Under the pieces are notes generated by a model. It ran no database searches. It had not been told where the DNA came from and saw only the letters and a list, made by a program, of their open reading frames with translations. Shown here piece after piece: positions 22,166 through 33,569 of a DNA stretch of 64,000 nucleotides; the first letter of the stretch is position 1; the number at the start of each line of letters is the position of its first letter. Location of the stretch: the NCBI GenBank assembly GCA_020543525.1, contig JAHYIO010000036.1, forward strand, positions 558,001 to 622,000, in the 5' to 3' direction. The position numbers were made by a program, and so were the translations under genes. The DNA is from Coriolopsis trogii (Eukaryota > Basidiomycota > Agaricomycetes > Polyporales > Polyporaceae).

Positions 22166-24340
22166 ATGCTAGCATCACGATCACTACCTCTTCTTGACGT
22201 GACATTCGGAGCAATCCTCCTCGGTACGTTCATTGGACTGTTGTGAGTCTCTCAGGCTGTGTTTCTCCCGAATGTCGTATTCATCTGCAAACGACAGACT
22301 CTACGGTCTGACTGTGCATCAGGCATACCATTATTTCCGCTCATATCCAACTGACAACCTCTTCCTCAAAACTACGGTGTGTACTTGTCACATACTGGCT
22401 GCCCATAACGAGGACTAACTTGCTGCAGGTCATTCTCCTCTTGTACGTGCCCTCGATTTTGGCGCGAGTTCAGGGTGCTGAAAAACTCAGTCTAACGGAC
22501 ACCTTGCACTGCGTGGAGTGTATACACATCAAGTAGCGCTTCCTCCTCCTCGCTGTCGTACGTGACTGACGATCATGCGGATCAAGCTACCATTACTTAG
22601 TTGCGAGCTACTTCGAACCCTTGGCACTATACTATGGCATCTGGTAAGGTCTTTCCGCGTCTCCTCGTTAAGTTCGCTGACGCCATATTCATTCAAAGGT
22701 CCATCCGTGTGAGTGCTGCATCGTGGTTGTCGTCTTCGAGATCTGACATTTACATGTCTTTTACAAGTTGCTCATCCCCACCACGGTGCGCCAGCATCCC
22801 TCGCCTCACAGAATGTCTACTAAGGCATATTGCTCATTGTCAGAGCTTCATGATCCTGATTACTCAGACGTGAGTTGCTACGATCGTATAGTGTTTCGAC
22901 TGGATGAATTAGAGTGTTTGTATAGCTTCTACGCTAGACGGGTATACCGGCGTGAGTCTTGCCACTGTCTGGCTTCAGCTAAAGACTGACAATGTCCGTC
23001 CTCCGCGAATAGTAGGAGCAGGCTACCAGTATACGCTCATTCCTATACTCACCGTGAGTGTCAGCTTCCGTTTAGGACCCGAAGATGACTGATGTAAATG
23101 TAGGCTATTGGCATGACTGTTTCTACCGGTAAGCTAGTCCAAGTGGAAGATATGACCGAATCATTGACGCGTCAGGCATCCTCCTGTAGGGTTCTGTATT
23201 GGTATGCATCCGAAGATTTCCGCCTAGTGTCGTATATGCTGATTCCGAACTAGCTGCAACGATTGAGACGTAGGCCCTACCCCGTCCTTGCACCAGAACG
23301 ACAGTAACGTGGTACTTGCAGGTTTGTCCAAGTTACACTCGTCAGATGGGCTAGCTACACGGTGAGTACCGCACTTCCCTAATTCCGTCCAGTTCACTGA
23401 CACACGCATACTTGGATAGTGGCTTATCTGCGGAATATGGGGTTCTGCGGTGGCTACCGATATTATGCTCACTACGACACTCATCGCGTACCTGAGGAGT
23501 AGACGTACGGGTTACAAGCAGTACGTCCACAATCTGCGGTTCTTCGGTTTCTATTGCCTTCCTGATCGCGGACACTCCAGGACGGATTCCATCCTCAGGA
23601 TTTTGACCATATACACGATCAATACCGGTACGTATCTAGCGATATCTAGAGTGGATGACGCCAATATTGTTCCACAGGGCTCCTCACAGGGTGACACGCA
23701 TTGAATATTGAGAGATATGCGCCAAGACTGAACATCTCTTAGCACACTCAATGCCGTATCGCTGGCTTTTGTAAGTCCAACTTCTTCTTTCTATACCACC
23801 CTCTCTCATTGGACTGTCACTGCGCACAGGCACGCGCACAGCCTACCAATCTCATCTATGGAGCAATTAGCATTCCGACCACAAAGTGTTAGTCCAACAC
23901 TCACTTCGCCATCATGAGCGTCGGACAACTCACTGATGTCTCCTTGTTCGCACAGCATACGCTATATCCGTGTTATCAGTGTGCGCCTTCAGGGTCTCCG
24001 AGGGGGGACGTTTGCTGATACGTTTTGCCTCGGTACTCTTCTCATATTCAGGCTCAACTCACGAAGGCCAGCCGTTTCCGACCTCTTGACCTCCCATGCC
24101 ACAGACGACTTCGCGTCATTGGGTATGCATCTGCATCCTCAGCGCACCGCCTACAAGGGAGGCGACATCGAACCCGCAACAGATGGTGTCATCGATATTA
24201 GAGCTCGGATGCCGCAGGGCGCGGACACTACGTATGCGACCAGGATTCGTCAGGTGGAGGCACTGAGTGCCAAGGAAGGTTCGCCGGGAGAAGGGGAAGG
24301 CTTCGAGATGAAACCTCTGCGATTCGTGGACCGCCGCTAG
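22166..24340 (+). CDS. DUF6534 family integral membrane protein, copy 3
   Basis: Complete family member with the same exon plan as copy 2; function unknown. Segments in order: LDVTFGAILLGTFIGL, LYGLTVHQAYHYFRSYPTD, YHYLVASYF, the microexon SIR, FYARRVYR, YQYTLIPILT, the 12-nt microexon giving GFCIG (near 23190-23201), AATIET, LRSRRTGYKQTDSILRI, YTINTGLLTG and YAISVLSVLNSRR. The last large exon runs to the TAG at 24338, with a tail rich in Asp, Glu and Gly. Two junctions look broken at first sight. They resolve with an acceptor at ctgtag before GFCIG and a donor gttagt after TTK, so the gene is read as intact. The tail shows no similarity to those of the other copies. Confidence 0.82.
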
Positions 24341-26779
24341 GGCGCGACGCCGACATCCCGTCAGCGGCAGGATGCCAAGCTCGAGATGACATCTGTCTGG
24401 TTGTGGCAGTGGGAAGACGCAACACGTGTCGAGGTGCAGGTAGACCTTGATAGGAGTCGGGCCACAGATCAGGTTTCTTGGATGAGCACCGTGTATGTAG
24501 GAGGTTGCTCGCGCTTGCAGAATTTGGAACGCGGAAGCATTGCATTGGCCTGTGCGCACCCCGCATTGCAGTCACTGATCCACGATGAGTACCGGGCTCA
24601 GATGTAACTTGTGAAGAGTGAAGAGCTATCCATTTGGTATGTACGTCCTTCGTCTCTCTACGTCTGCCTTAGGAGCGATGCAGCTCACCTCGTCTCCAAT
24701 CAGACCTTGTAGGGCAGACTCAGCCCGACCCATCATTTCTAGATCGCATTGCCTCAAGCTCCTAAAGCATAACCGCCAGGATGCTTCTTAAGGCGCCGCG
24801 GCATCTTGTCAAGTGAGGCAACTGAGTTCCGTAGCCTCGTCATCGAAGTCATAGACTGACATGCACCCTCATCTTGTGCCTGCTCTGCCATTAGATCCCC
24901 CCGTAAACAAGGTGTCCGACCAACTCCCTTCTAGGTACTACCTCAATTGGAAGATTTTGCCCGCGCCTCTCAGTCAAGGTCTGCTCTGTATATCAGCGCA
25001 CTACTTCCGCCCGCCGGCGGTGTGTGGTGCGTAAACGTGTCATATATGGCTTCCGGATCACGGGCAGATCGCAAGCCCTGTTCAGACGGGAGGTGAGTAC
25101 TATTAGTGAATACTATCCATTGTCTGCGAGTTGTGTTTGCCGTGGTCGTCGAATTGCAATCAATCCGCAAGCATGGACCATATTGTATACAGCCCTGTAC
25201 GCATATGGACTTGAACATTCTGCGTCATCCAGCGTCCGTCACGGCTCAGAGGCTCGGAATGCGAGACAAAAATGCCAGTAAGTAGCATCATGGGACTCGG
25301 ATTCGCTCGGACGACAACTGATAAGCTGCGTCTACTCGCTTACCCACCCTGTTTACGGAGGATGGAAGAATCCGTTTGAAGTCGGATCCTTCGCTCTTAT
25401 GTGGTGACCTCATTCTAGTACGTGTCACGGTAGCTCACTCATGCTTTCGCTCCTGACCGTTCTGCACACTGATTGTCGGTGCTCTGAGCAGGGTTGCGTT
25501 ACAATACTCGCTCGCGAAATCAGGATGCGATGAATACCAAGCAGGCAACGTCAATGTTCACCTCTAACGTTCTCAGTTCCATCTTGCTTACGAGCATCGG
25601 GTATATGCGCTCAATAATAGGCAGCGTAAGCACTATGGCGGTTGTGCCAATGTAGAGTGCGTCCCTGACGCGTGTCATTTCTCTCAATGCATCTAGCGAA
25701 TCTGACTGTCGCGCAAGGAGAAGTTCTTCACCATTGATGCCAGGTCTCATCAGGTGCTTCCCTAGCATAGCGTATAGTTAGAGCTTGACATCCACTTGTT
25801 ATTGTCGGATATTCGCCCTTCAATCCACGGGCAATGACAAACACGGGTTTAGCTCTAGTCTCTATTCTACAGCGGATGATCCGTCTACTGTAGCTCCACT
25901 TGTTGAGCATAAGGGGCGTAGGAAGTAAGGTGAAGACAACACGGGTAGGAATGAGGTCCACGACTCGCTCCGCCTGCACGGGTATCGGATCGACGTAGGT
26001 GGTAGAGGGTGGTAGTCGTTGCGCATGCGTCGCCGATGCCGGGGAGGTGGACGACACCCGAGGCCCAACTGGCAACAGTGCGCAAAGGCGTCAAAGCGTC
26101 ATGCCACGTCCGGATTGACCCAACATAGTTATGGAGGCTTCGCTCGTAGGCTTTCGCTCTGGACAACGCTGACGAATACTAGAAGGGTATGGCAGCCGGA
26201 GTAGTTCAATGCGGTGCAGTGCGCATGCGAGACGGAGCTCAGGAGAAAGCGAGTCGCGGCCCCTCAGGGAGGCCATTGAGACGTGTACCAATGCTCGGAG
26301 TGTACAATTGCGTAGTCTGCTGAGGCGTCATCCCACGTTGCCGCCATGGGGTATCCGCCGGCTGCGCGCATTTGTCTGGGACGGTGTGGCCTGCGTACCA
26401 CAGAGAAAGAGAGGGATGATCAGAGGATGAGAGCGATCAGGGGAGCAAGGAAGGTCGCTCGTGCACCAGCGCTCAAGTACAGGTTCGAAGTAGAATGCGC
26501 CCTTCAGCACGGTGTGTCGCTTTGAGTCGCACTGTTCCGCTCCGATCTCTCACCACTTGGAGAGCCATGCCGCCAAGTGCGGACGGCAGATTACTGTCGG
26601 CCGGCAGTGGAGTCTTGAACGAGATCCCGGCGTGCAGGCACCGGATGGTAGGGCAAGTCGAGAGGGACGAGCGACGCAGGATCCTGAACGTTGGCCAACG
26701 CTACGGATTAACGCTGATGTCTCCGTACGAAAAACCAACATCGCCACCCGGCATATCGTCCGAGACTAGGCGTTCGGGA
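24341..26779. other. 2.4-kb gene-poor stretch
   Basis: No recognisable gene, repeat array or RNA gene. A minus-strand ORF at 25768-25520 contains one hydrophobic span (IGTTAIVLTLPIIERIYPML) but has no family match or splice context. Confidence 0.35.
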
Positions 26780-29300
26780 TGCGGGCTAAAATGATTCATA
26801 GAGAGTGGAGAGCTCCAAGCGCTGCTCGACGCCACCTGAGCCTCGCATCGGATCGTGCCTGCCCCACAGGATCGTCATCGGCAAACTCGAACTTGGTTCA
26901 TACGCCGTATGTAATTATCGATGAGACTACTAGCACAATACCGGGTGAACGAATGCCTCTGCTCTCTGGGCCGGATGGGCAGATTGATATGCTCAATACG
27001 CGCGGATGGGAGGCATACGCTCGCACCGTGAGGCAACTAGATGATGAGCTTCCGAGTGTGAAGCACGAGTTGACCGCCATGACCAGGGTTGAAGTTCCCG
27101 AGAGCAGTGATGTGGCGTCAGTAACAAGGGTTGTTGGCGGCGTCGGACCGTACGTGGACCAAAGTTGAACGTCGCCGCAGGATAGATGCTGTTCGGAAAG
27201 TTGAGTTGAGCTGGGGTATACGGGGAGCGAACTGGGCGGCGATGCCTGCATCACACGCTCTGAGCGGTATGTGCAAAGACAGCTCCGAACGACTCACTGG
27301 AACCAAAGCCCCCAATGCGCTTCATAGCGTCGTCGGCGCGTAGTACTGCTAGAGCGTGCTCGTTCTTGGCCGTATTACGAAGTATCCCAGGGGACTGCCA
27401 TCGATCAGCGCTGGCGATGTATGGAGAATGCCCATGGCTCACCTGCCCACCGCCGAATGACAGATCTCGGGCTAGCAGCCTCGCACAATTGGTCCGCCTG
27501 TGGGATTTCTGCTTGCCAGTGAATGTACAAGCGGCAGCGTCTGTATCTACTATCCATAGCGTGGGTCGGACAGCGTCGAGATTCAGAGGGTGACCTGCAA
27601 AGACGACGAGGATGCTGCCACGTTGGTCGAGGATGATCACAGTAGTACTGATCGCCAGAGATGTCATGAGAAGTGTATGAGTGAAGTCGTAGTTGCTCAT
27701 CGTCCGTTCCATGTGCGATATCGGTATCCACACCCGCACGAAGTGCGTCCACCTTCGAGATTTCTGGAGCGCAATTCTCTGGTGGTTTCTCGACAAAGGC
27801 ACCTTTGGCGCACGGCAGTGGCCGAGTATCACAATGCGTCTGGTGAACCTCGCTCTCGAGGACATGACGAGTGAGTGTACGACGACTGTGGTTTGCGCTC
27901 GAAGAGATCGGCTTTCGCTCCCTGTCTTGCTTTCGTTCGGCGCGCGAGCTTGCCCTTGCGTTAGTGGGCCTTGGCGGCCTCCGTTTTCTTGCATTTGTTG
28001 GAGGGAAGTCCGGGGACGCTAGAGTTCGGGCAGTCGGGAGGGTACAGACGGTCATCCACCTTGGGTAAGGGTCGGCGCTCGAGAATCGCAATCCTCCCGA
28101 CGCTTGTTTTCTGCCAGGTTCTCATCCGAGAGCCGAAGCATGCCCTCAACCTCCATAGCCTCAGACGCGACCACACTCAAATGCGTAAGAGAATTGGGTA
28201 GGGCGTCAATGAACTATTCATGTAGCCCTTCGTCGTCGGTGGCAGTGACCCGCTGGAACTCCCCAGGATATCAAGGTCGACACGCCAGATCACGTAGTCC
28301 AGATCGCATGTCTAGAAAAGGTGTGAGAGTATTCGTCGGGACTAATTGGCCACTCACCACTAGTGCTCTGGGATATCAGGACGGACATGAACCTGCAGTC
28401 CCGCACATCGTCAGTATGTGTCGTCACTTGCGTAGACGGCGCGAATGGGAGCGAAACAGCGGGACAGGAAACATACATTCGCCACTCCTTAGTCGACCAT
28501 TCCGCAATCGCCCGCTTCGTGCAACGGTGATCAACTCATAGGGCCATGGCGCGACCCAGCGAGTCAGCTTATCCTGCATGATGGCGGCGGCGTATGGGAC
28601 GTAGGAGGTTCTGTTCGAGGGGCCATAATGCGATCCAGCAAATAGACCTCAGCTAGAACGTAGGGAGGAGCGGGCGCAATAGCGGATGCATGTATTTGAG
28701 ACGCTGCGTAGGGCGTGCAACTCAACTGCGGACACTGGTCGTGGACGCATACAACCAAGGAAGTACAAACACTCTCTGTTCGTGCTCAAGCCAACCCGCG
28801 CCGAGCGTTCCACTCCCCATTGAGAGGACGCCCTCGGCATGCACCCCAGCGATGCACGCGTCGAAGTCGATAAGTCGCCGCCAACCTCCGAAGCCCATGC
28901 CCCGTCGGACTGCGACCGTCACAACATGGTGATATTGTCTGTAAGAGGAAAGCAAAGCGCGCCCTGCGTGTTCACTCCCCATGAAGTAACGCACTGGCAC
29001 GTACCCCAACGGTACACGCGTCGCCAGTGTTAAGTTGTCGCTAGCCTCGAAGGCCCATCCCTCTTCGGACTGCGACTGGCGCCCAATGGCAGACCCAACA
29101 TGAGAGTGCTTGGATTATCATAGAAGTATACAGCAATCATGTCCGCAACGACGGAGACAAAGGTAGGGTTGGGAAGAGAGGGGAGATATCCAGACCGCAA
29201 AGCAACACTTACTGGTGCTCCTGAGCTCATTGTTCTACGACCTATCAGCCCTCCGGCGTGTACGACAACGCTTGTTGTAGAAGACTGCGCCTTGCATATC
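26780..29300 (+). repeat. Dispersed repeat copy A (decayed, formerly protein-coding)
   Basis: This segment aligns by eye along its whole length with the reverse complement of 48560-51160. Anchors: 26815 (gagctccaagcgctg), 26935 (gggtgaacga), 27150-27190 (gaacgtcgccgcagg), 27320 (cttcatagcgtcgtcggcgc), 27355 (tgctcgttcttggccgt), 27600 (gacgacgaggatgc), 28536 (catagggccatgg) and 29135 (catgtccgcaa). Shared protein-like frames include ELQALLDAT (ended by a stop here), KDDEDAATLVE and MSATTETK. The order of anchors is the same in both copies. The frame is broken many times and no transposase, reverse transcriptase or terminal repeat was recognised, so the original element is unknown. It ends about 250 bases before the 3' end of MFS copy 3. 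Confidence 0.7.
28790..29110. repeat. Imperfect ~130-150-bp tandem duplication within copy A
   Basis: Two diverged units lie side by side, each with an ACGCGTCG-like block, a cgaagcccatgccc / cgaaggcccatccc block and a cggactgcgac block (about 28850-28920 and 29010-29085). The corresponding place in copy B has the same two-unit structure, so the duplication predates the copying event. Confidence 0.55.
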
Positions 29301-29552
29301 GCGATGTGAGGAAAGGGGGTCGAGGAGAGAAGCAGAACATCGCGACTCGAGTTCTGCAGAGCTGGCCCAAAAAGGCATCCTAGACGCCAAGAGCCCCAAC
29401 GCGGGGACGACGTGACGGCGTCAAATAGCATCAGTAGAGTGTTTTTGCGACCCACTCCGACCGACCATTCAGGCTGTTGAGTTCCATCTCATCATTCAAC
29501 AAGTATAAATAAGGTACCAGCTAGAAGTACATAGTCAAGTTCATCGTCCCCT
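29301..29552. other. 3' flank of MFS copy 3
   Basis: Short spacer between repeat copy A and the stop codon of MFS copy 3. No feature seen. Confidence 0.4.
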
Positions 29553-31838
29553 TCATTGACCATCCATCGCTCCCTCGAGTTTATCAGGAAGCGACTCCTT
29601 CGATGTGACATCCAACTGGGGTGGCCCGTCCTGCAGCGCCCACCTGTCGTCCGTATAATCGTGCAGGGGCACGTCGCGCATAAAGAGCGACGCAACGAAT
29701 CCGATGGCGAGTATCCCCAGCATCACTTTCCACACGACAGCGATGCTATCTCCGAACGCTTGCCGCACGGGGTCCTTCAGCTCCGGCCCGAGCGTGGGGA
29801 TCTGTGGAATTGTCGCGTAGGAGAGGTCCACTCCGGAGGGTAACTGGGCCAGGAATGCGGGTGGTAGTCGTTTGGACAACTGGTTTTGCAGCACAGACGC
29901 GCCAATGGATATTCCCCAGATCTAGCAGCCGCAATCAAAGTCTCGCTCTTCATATGCAAGAGAGAGAGAAAGAGAGAGTTACCTGCGAAAATGAGCGACA
30001 GAAGGCAAAGAAAGCGAGAGCATGCGCGTTCTCGGATACCGGCAGAGGAGAGAGCACAGGGAAATAAGTGACCGCTGTCCGATAACAGCCCTCATTGAGC
30101 AAGCATTCGATAATGCATTCGGGAGGCGAGAACTCACCATAGAGAATGCCAATCCCTGCAGCAATGAGCGCGGGGATACCTACCACTTGTGCGAAGCTGG
30201 TGTCGGCTTGTGTCGTCGTGAAGACGCCCATCCCGACAATGTACAAGACCCAACCGAACCATAGCTGCGGCCGGTACACCTTAAAGATAGAGACAGAGAC
30301 ACCAAAAATAACGATCACCGGCCCCATAGTGAGTGAGAGGCCGAGCATATAGATGGCCGACTTCAGTGGAGTAGCGTCTTTGCAGGATTGGTAGTAGGTT
30401 GGGAGATAGTCTGAGAGTTGAACGTCAGGTGGGGAATGCCACAATGGTCGTTGATGGATTGGTCTCACATGCGGTCGCTATGAAGACTAGGGGATTGATG
30501 AATGTCTGGATATATCTAATGAAAGGTCAGTCAGGTGCACTCGACAAGACGATGCGTGTGCTGTGTTACTGACCCGCTCACGGTAGTACGATTTTGAAGG
30601 AGCGAAAGGGGGACCTGTGCGATCGCGTAAGCCTATAGTATGGCGGGAATTTATGTACGAGCAGCATACCATAGGGTGATGAGCAAAGCAAGCCTCGTAG
30701 ACGAAGAAAGCGAAAAGTCCAACAAGACCGACTATAAGGGATACAAGCACTCTGGCAGAGGACCAAGGATATTTGATGCCGCCCCAAGTGAGCCCTATAA
30801 CAACTGCTGTTGTCGAGGAAATCACGAGAAGGTTGCCGCTAATGAGTAGTCCGTCCCGCCAGAATAGAGAGAGTTAATAGGTGGAGCGTCGCGTATGAGG
30901 AAGTGAACTCACATATAGTCCATCCGTCTCAGTTTGTAACGCAGATTGCCCGGAGGAGTGGGCAGCTTCAAAAAGACAACGATCATGACAAGCGCCACAC
31001 CGCATATCGGAAGGTTGAAGTCTGATGTATACAATGGTGTCAGAGTACGGTCCGAAGCTCCATCATTGACAGACTTAGGCAGGGTACACACAGAAGAACC
31101 AGCGCCATTGTCCGTTCGTTGTCAGAGCGCCTCCGATAATCGGTCCAGTGGCACCCGCGATAGCCCAGGTCCTGTAAGGATTATCAGATTTACTTCCATA
31201 ACGAGATAGCGATGACTGTACTCACAGGCCAAGAATCCCGTTGTACGTACCGCGCTCACGCAAGGAGACGAGGTCAGACACGATGATCGAAGACGATGAA
31301 AGTATACCGCCCCCGCCGAGGCCTTGCACGGCTATTGCACGAGTAGCGATGATACAAACCGTGAATAATAGAGGTGTGGAACAGGGGATGGTACGTACTC
31401 CTCGCTGCAATGAGCCAGTTCATGCTCTGTGCGGCGCCGCACAGAGCACTGCCAACGATGAAGCACACCAAGGAGAATAACATGACTATGCGCCTGCCAA
31501 ATATCTGTGCCTCGTCAGCGCATATTGAGCGACACGGTGAAGTCGGAGCTTACCTCTGCAAGACCGCCGCTCATGGGGAGAAAGGCTGTTGAGGCGAGCG
31601 AGTAGGCGGCCCCCACCCACACAAAGTCGTCGCCTTCTAGATCGCTGACAATGACTGGGAGGGCAGTAGACATCCCAGAAAGCTCAACGGCGGTGAGGTA
31701 TAGCGGGATGCATATGGCCACAAAGATCATCCAGAACCTGAAGCCCTTCTTGCCTGGACGTCGGCTCTGAGTCGTCTCGGAGGGACACCCAATGGTGGAC
31801 GCTGTGATGACAGGAGAGACGGGCGGGGACATGGTCAT
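29553..31838 (-). CDS. MFS transporter, DHA2-type drug:H+ antiporter family, copy 3
   Basis: Third DHA2-type paralogue, with the exon plan of copies 1 and 2. Segments in order: a Lys/Arg-rich N-terminal tail, [62 protein letters not shown] (motif C), [47 protein letters not shown], and the end KLEGAMDGQ at 29553. All junctions keep phase; the donor after NRTTVSG reads gtcagt. The start is placed at 31838 (MTMSPP); a second Met lies two codons on, and the frame stays open upstream to 31949. A short (GA)n tract lies in the last intron near 29960-29980. The transported compound is unknown; multidrug or metabolite efflux is inferred from the family. Confidence 0.9.
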
Positions 31839-33569
31839 GAGCGAGACAAGAGGTGGAGGAGGCTGAAGTGGGATACATGCCAATATAGCAGCACTTTGAT
31901 GTCCTTGAACCGTATGCGACGGCAATGTGAAGCCCTTTCCAGGAACCACGCCATTCTATTCCCCCTGCGTCACAGTCCCGCACACCCTGGGTTCCATTGC
32001 TCAGATTGAACCGGAATGCCGTACCGCGGATATCCCAGAACATCTGTGAAGGACGTACAAGCCGCGCAATCTGACAGGTTTGTTCGGAACTGAGAGGGAC
32101 CCCTGATGGACTTGAGCTCCCCTGACATCTTGAACCATGATATGTACACAAAAAGAAGAAAGAAGATTCATTGATGAACACTTACAGTCAATGCATGCAC
32201 GGCCGCCCATCAAGTTGTGCTCCCACGATTGGATGCTAGACAGCTCACCGGGGTGAAGAGCTCATACGCAGCAGGCAATGACACCGCGCAATACTTGATG
32301 ACGTTACCGACCATGTAGAGGAGGTATGATAACTGGCGTCATGTTAGACCGAGTAGGTGAACAAGAATGGACCGCCCGACAACAGTTGGGGTGATGGGGT
32401 GCTGATCGTAGTCATTCGATGGACGAGCGGTCCCGTCGGATGAGTACGCTGCAATTGGTGTGACGAAGCCACATGGCAAGCTCTCCTGTGATTCATGACC
32501 GCATGTAGACTTTCGGTTCCTCGATGTTACCTGCCCAGAGGGAGGTATTGGCTCCGTGGGGGCGAAACCGGTGCAAGTCGACTGTTTCTGGACGGTCGCT
32601 ACGAGTAGCGCAATGCAGGAGCGTCGTGGCGGGCACTCGTCATAAGCACCCAGGGCACGGACAGGTGTGATAGGCCTGATAGGGATTCACATTAGAGACC
32701 GGCGTGAAGAGAATGCGTAGTTCAGACCAGACCCTAGATTGAGATGGCGGCATCATCGAAGGTGGCGAGAGGGTGCAAGTTGGACGGATGGGAGCCGGGC
32801 TCCGACCATGTCGCAAGAATGCATGTTGAGTGCGGTCCAAGAAACGCCCATGGAAAGACACTGACAGCACATACCACGCGTAGGCCAGCGTAACAGAGAC
32901 TTGACCGGTCACTAAAGCGGCTCCGGAACGCTCTTCTCTGTCGGACGTGTGAGGACGTCCCGGCTCTGTGGGCCCTCAAGAGGCGCGGAACGATACAACT
33001 ATCATGGCACCTGGCTCCTGTCAGCATGTCACAAATTCGGTGCAGATGGACTCACAGATGCGATACCCGTCTTTTGTCTTTGCTCCGCATCCCGACCACA
33101 ACAAGCGGAAGGTAAAGAAGAGGAGGATTCCTGATAGTCCTGATATCGAGTGACTGAGAAGCTTACGTGAGCTTTACTCACGACGTCGAAGTTACCGCTT
33201 TCAGTAGGGCCTCGGCAGTGCGATGTCTCATTTTCCAAACAACGTTCTTCTACTCAACTGCATCTGCCTGAAAAGTCTTGTATGCTACAATGTGCATCTC
33301 TGAATATACCCTGTCAGTTCAGTCTCCGCAAGGTACCAGTGGTGTTTGGCGCGAAATACTACTCGTCCTCCGCAGTCCTGCTCCGGAGCCTATCTCGACT
33401 GATACGTAGACGGACTAACCTTACGATGTAGGATCTTGATGCTTGTTTGAGCCCGCGAGATAAAGCCTTTACCTGGACAGGCGCTCTTTGATACCGCTCC
33501 TTTTCTCCGGTATTTATTCAGGAGGAATCTACATAGGCAAGCTCAGACCGCAACTGGAGACCATCCGCT
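31839..33569. other. 1.7-kb stretch between divergent genes
   Basis: Separates MFS copy 3 (-) from DUF6534 copy 4 (+). The ORFs here (for example 31684-32181 minus) run into the MFS first exon in another frame or lack any family signal. No repeat seen. Confidence 0.4.

Noticed and set aside
22166..24340. DUF6534 copy 3 as a pseudogene
   Set aside because: Two apparent frame breaks vanish with an acceptor at ctgtag before GFCIG and a gttagt donor after TTK, giving intact family residues in phase.
27251..28091. Minus-strand ORFs of about 230-250 codons in repeat copy A
   Set aside because: They lie opposite the frame conserved between copies A, B and C and have no family match; probably shadows of the decayed coding strand.
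29955..29980. (GA)n microsatellite
   Set aside because: Short and imperfect, inside an intron of MFS copy 3; ordinary.
31684..32181. 165-codon minus-strand ORF
   Set aside because: It overlaps exon 1 of MFS copy 3 in a different frame and has no family motif; a shadow ORF.
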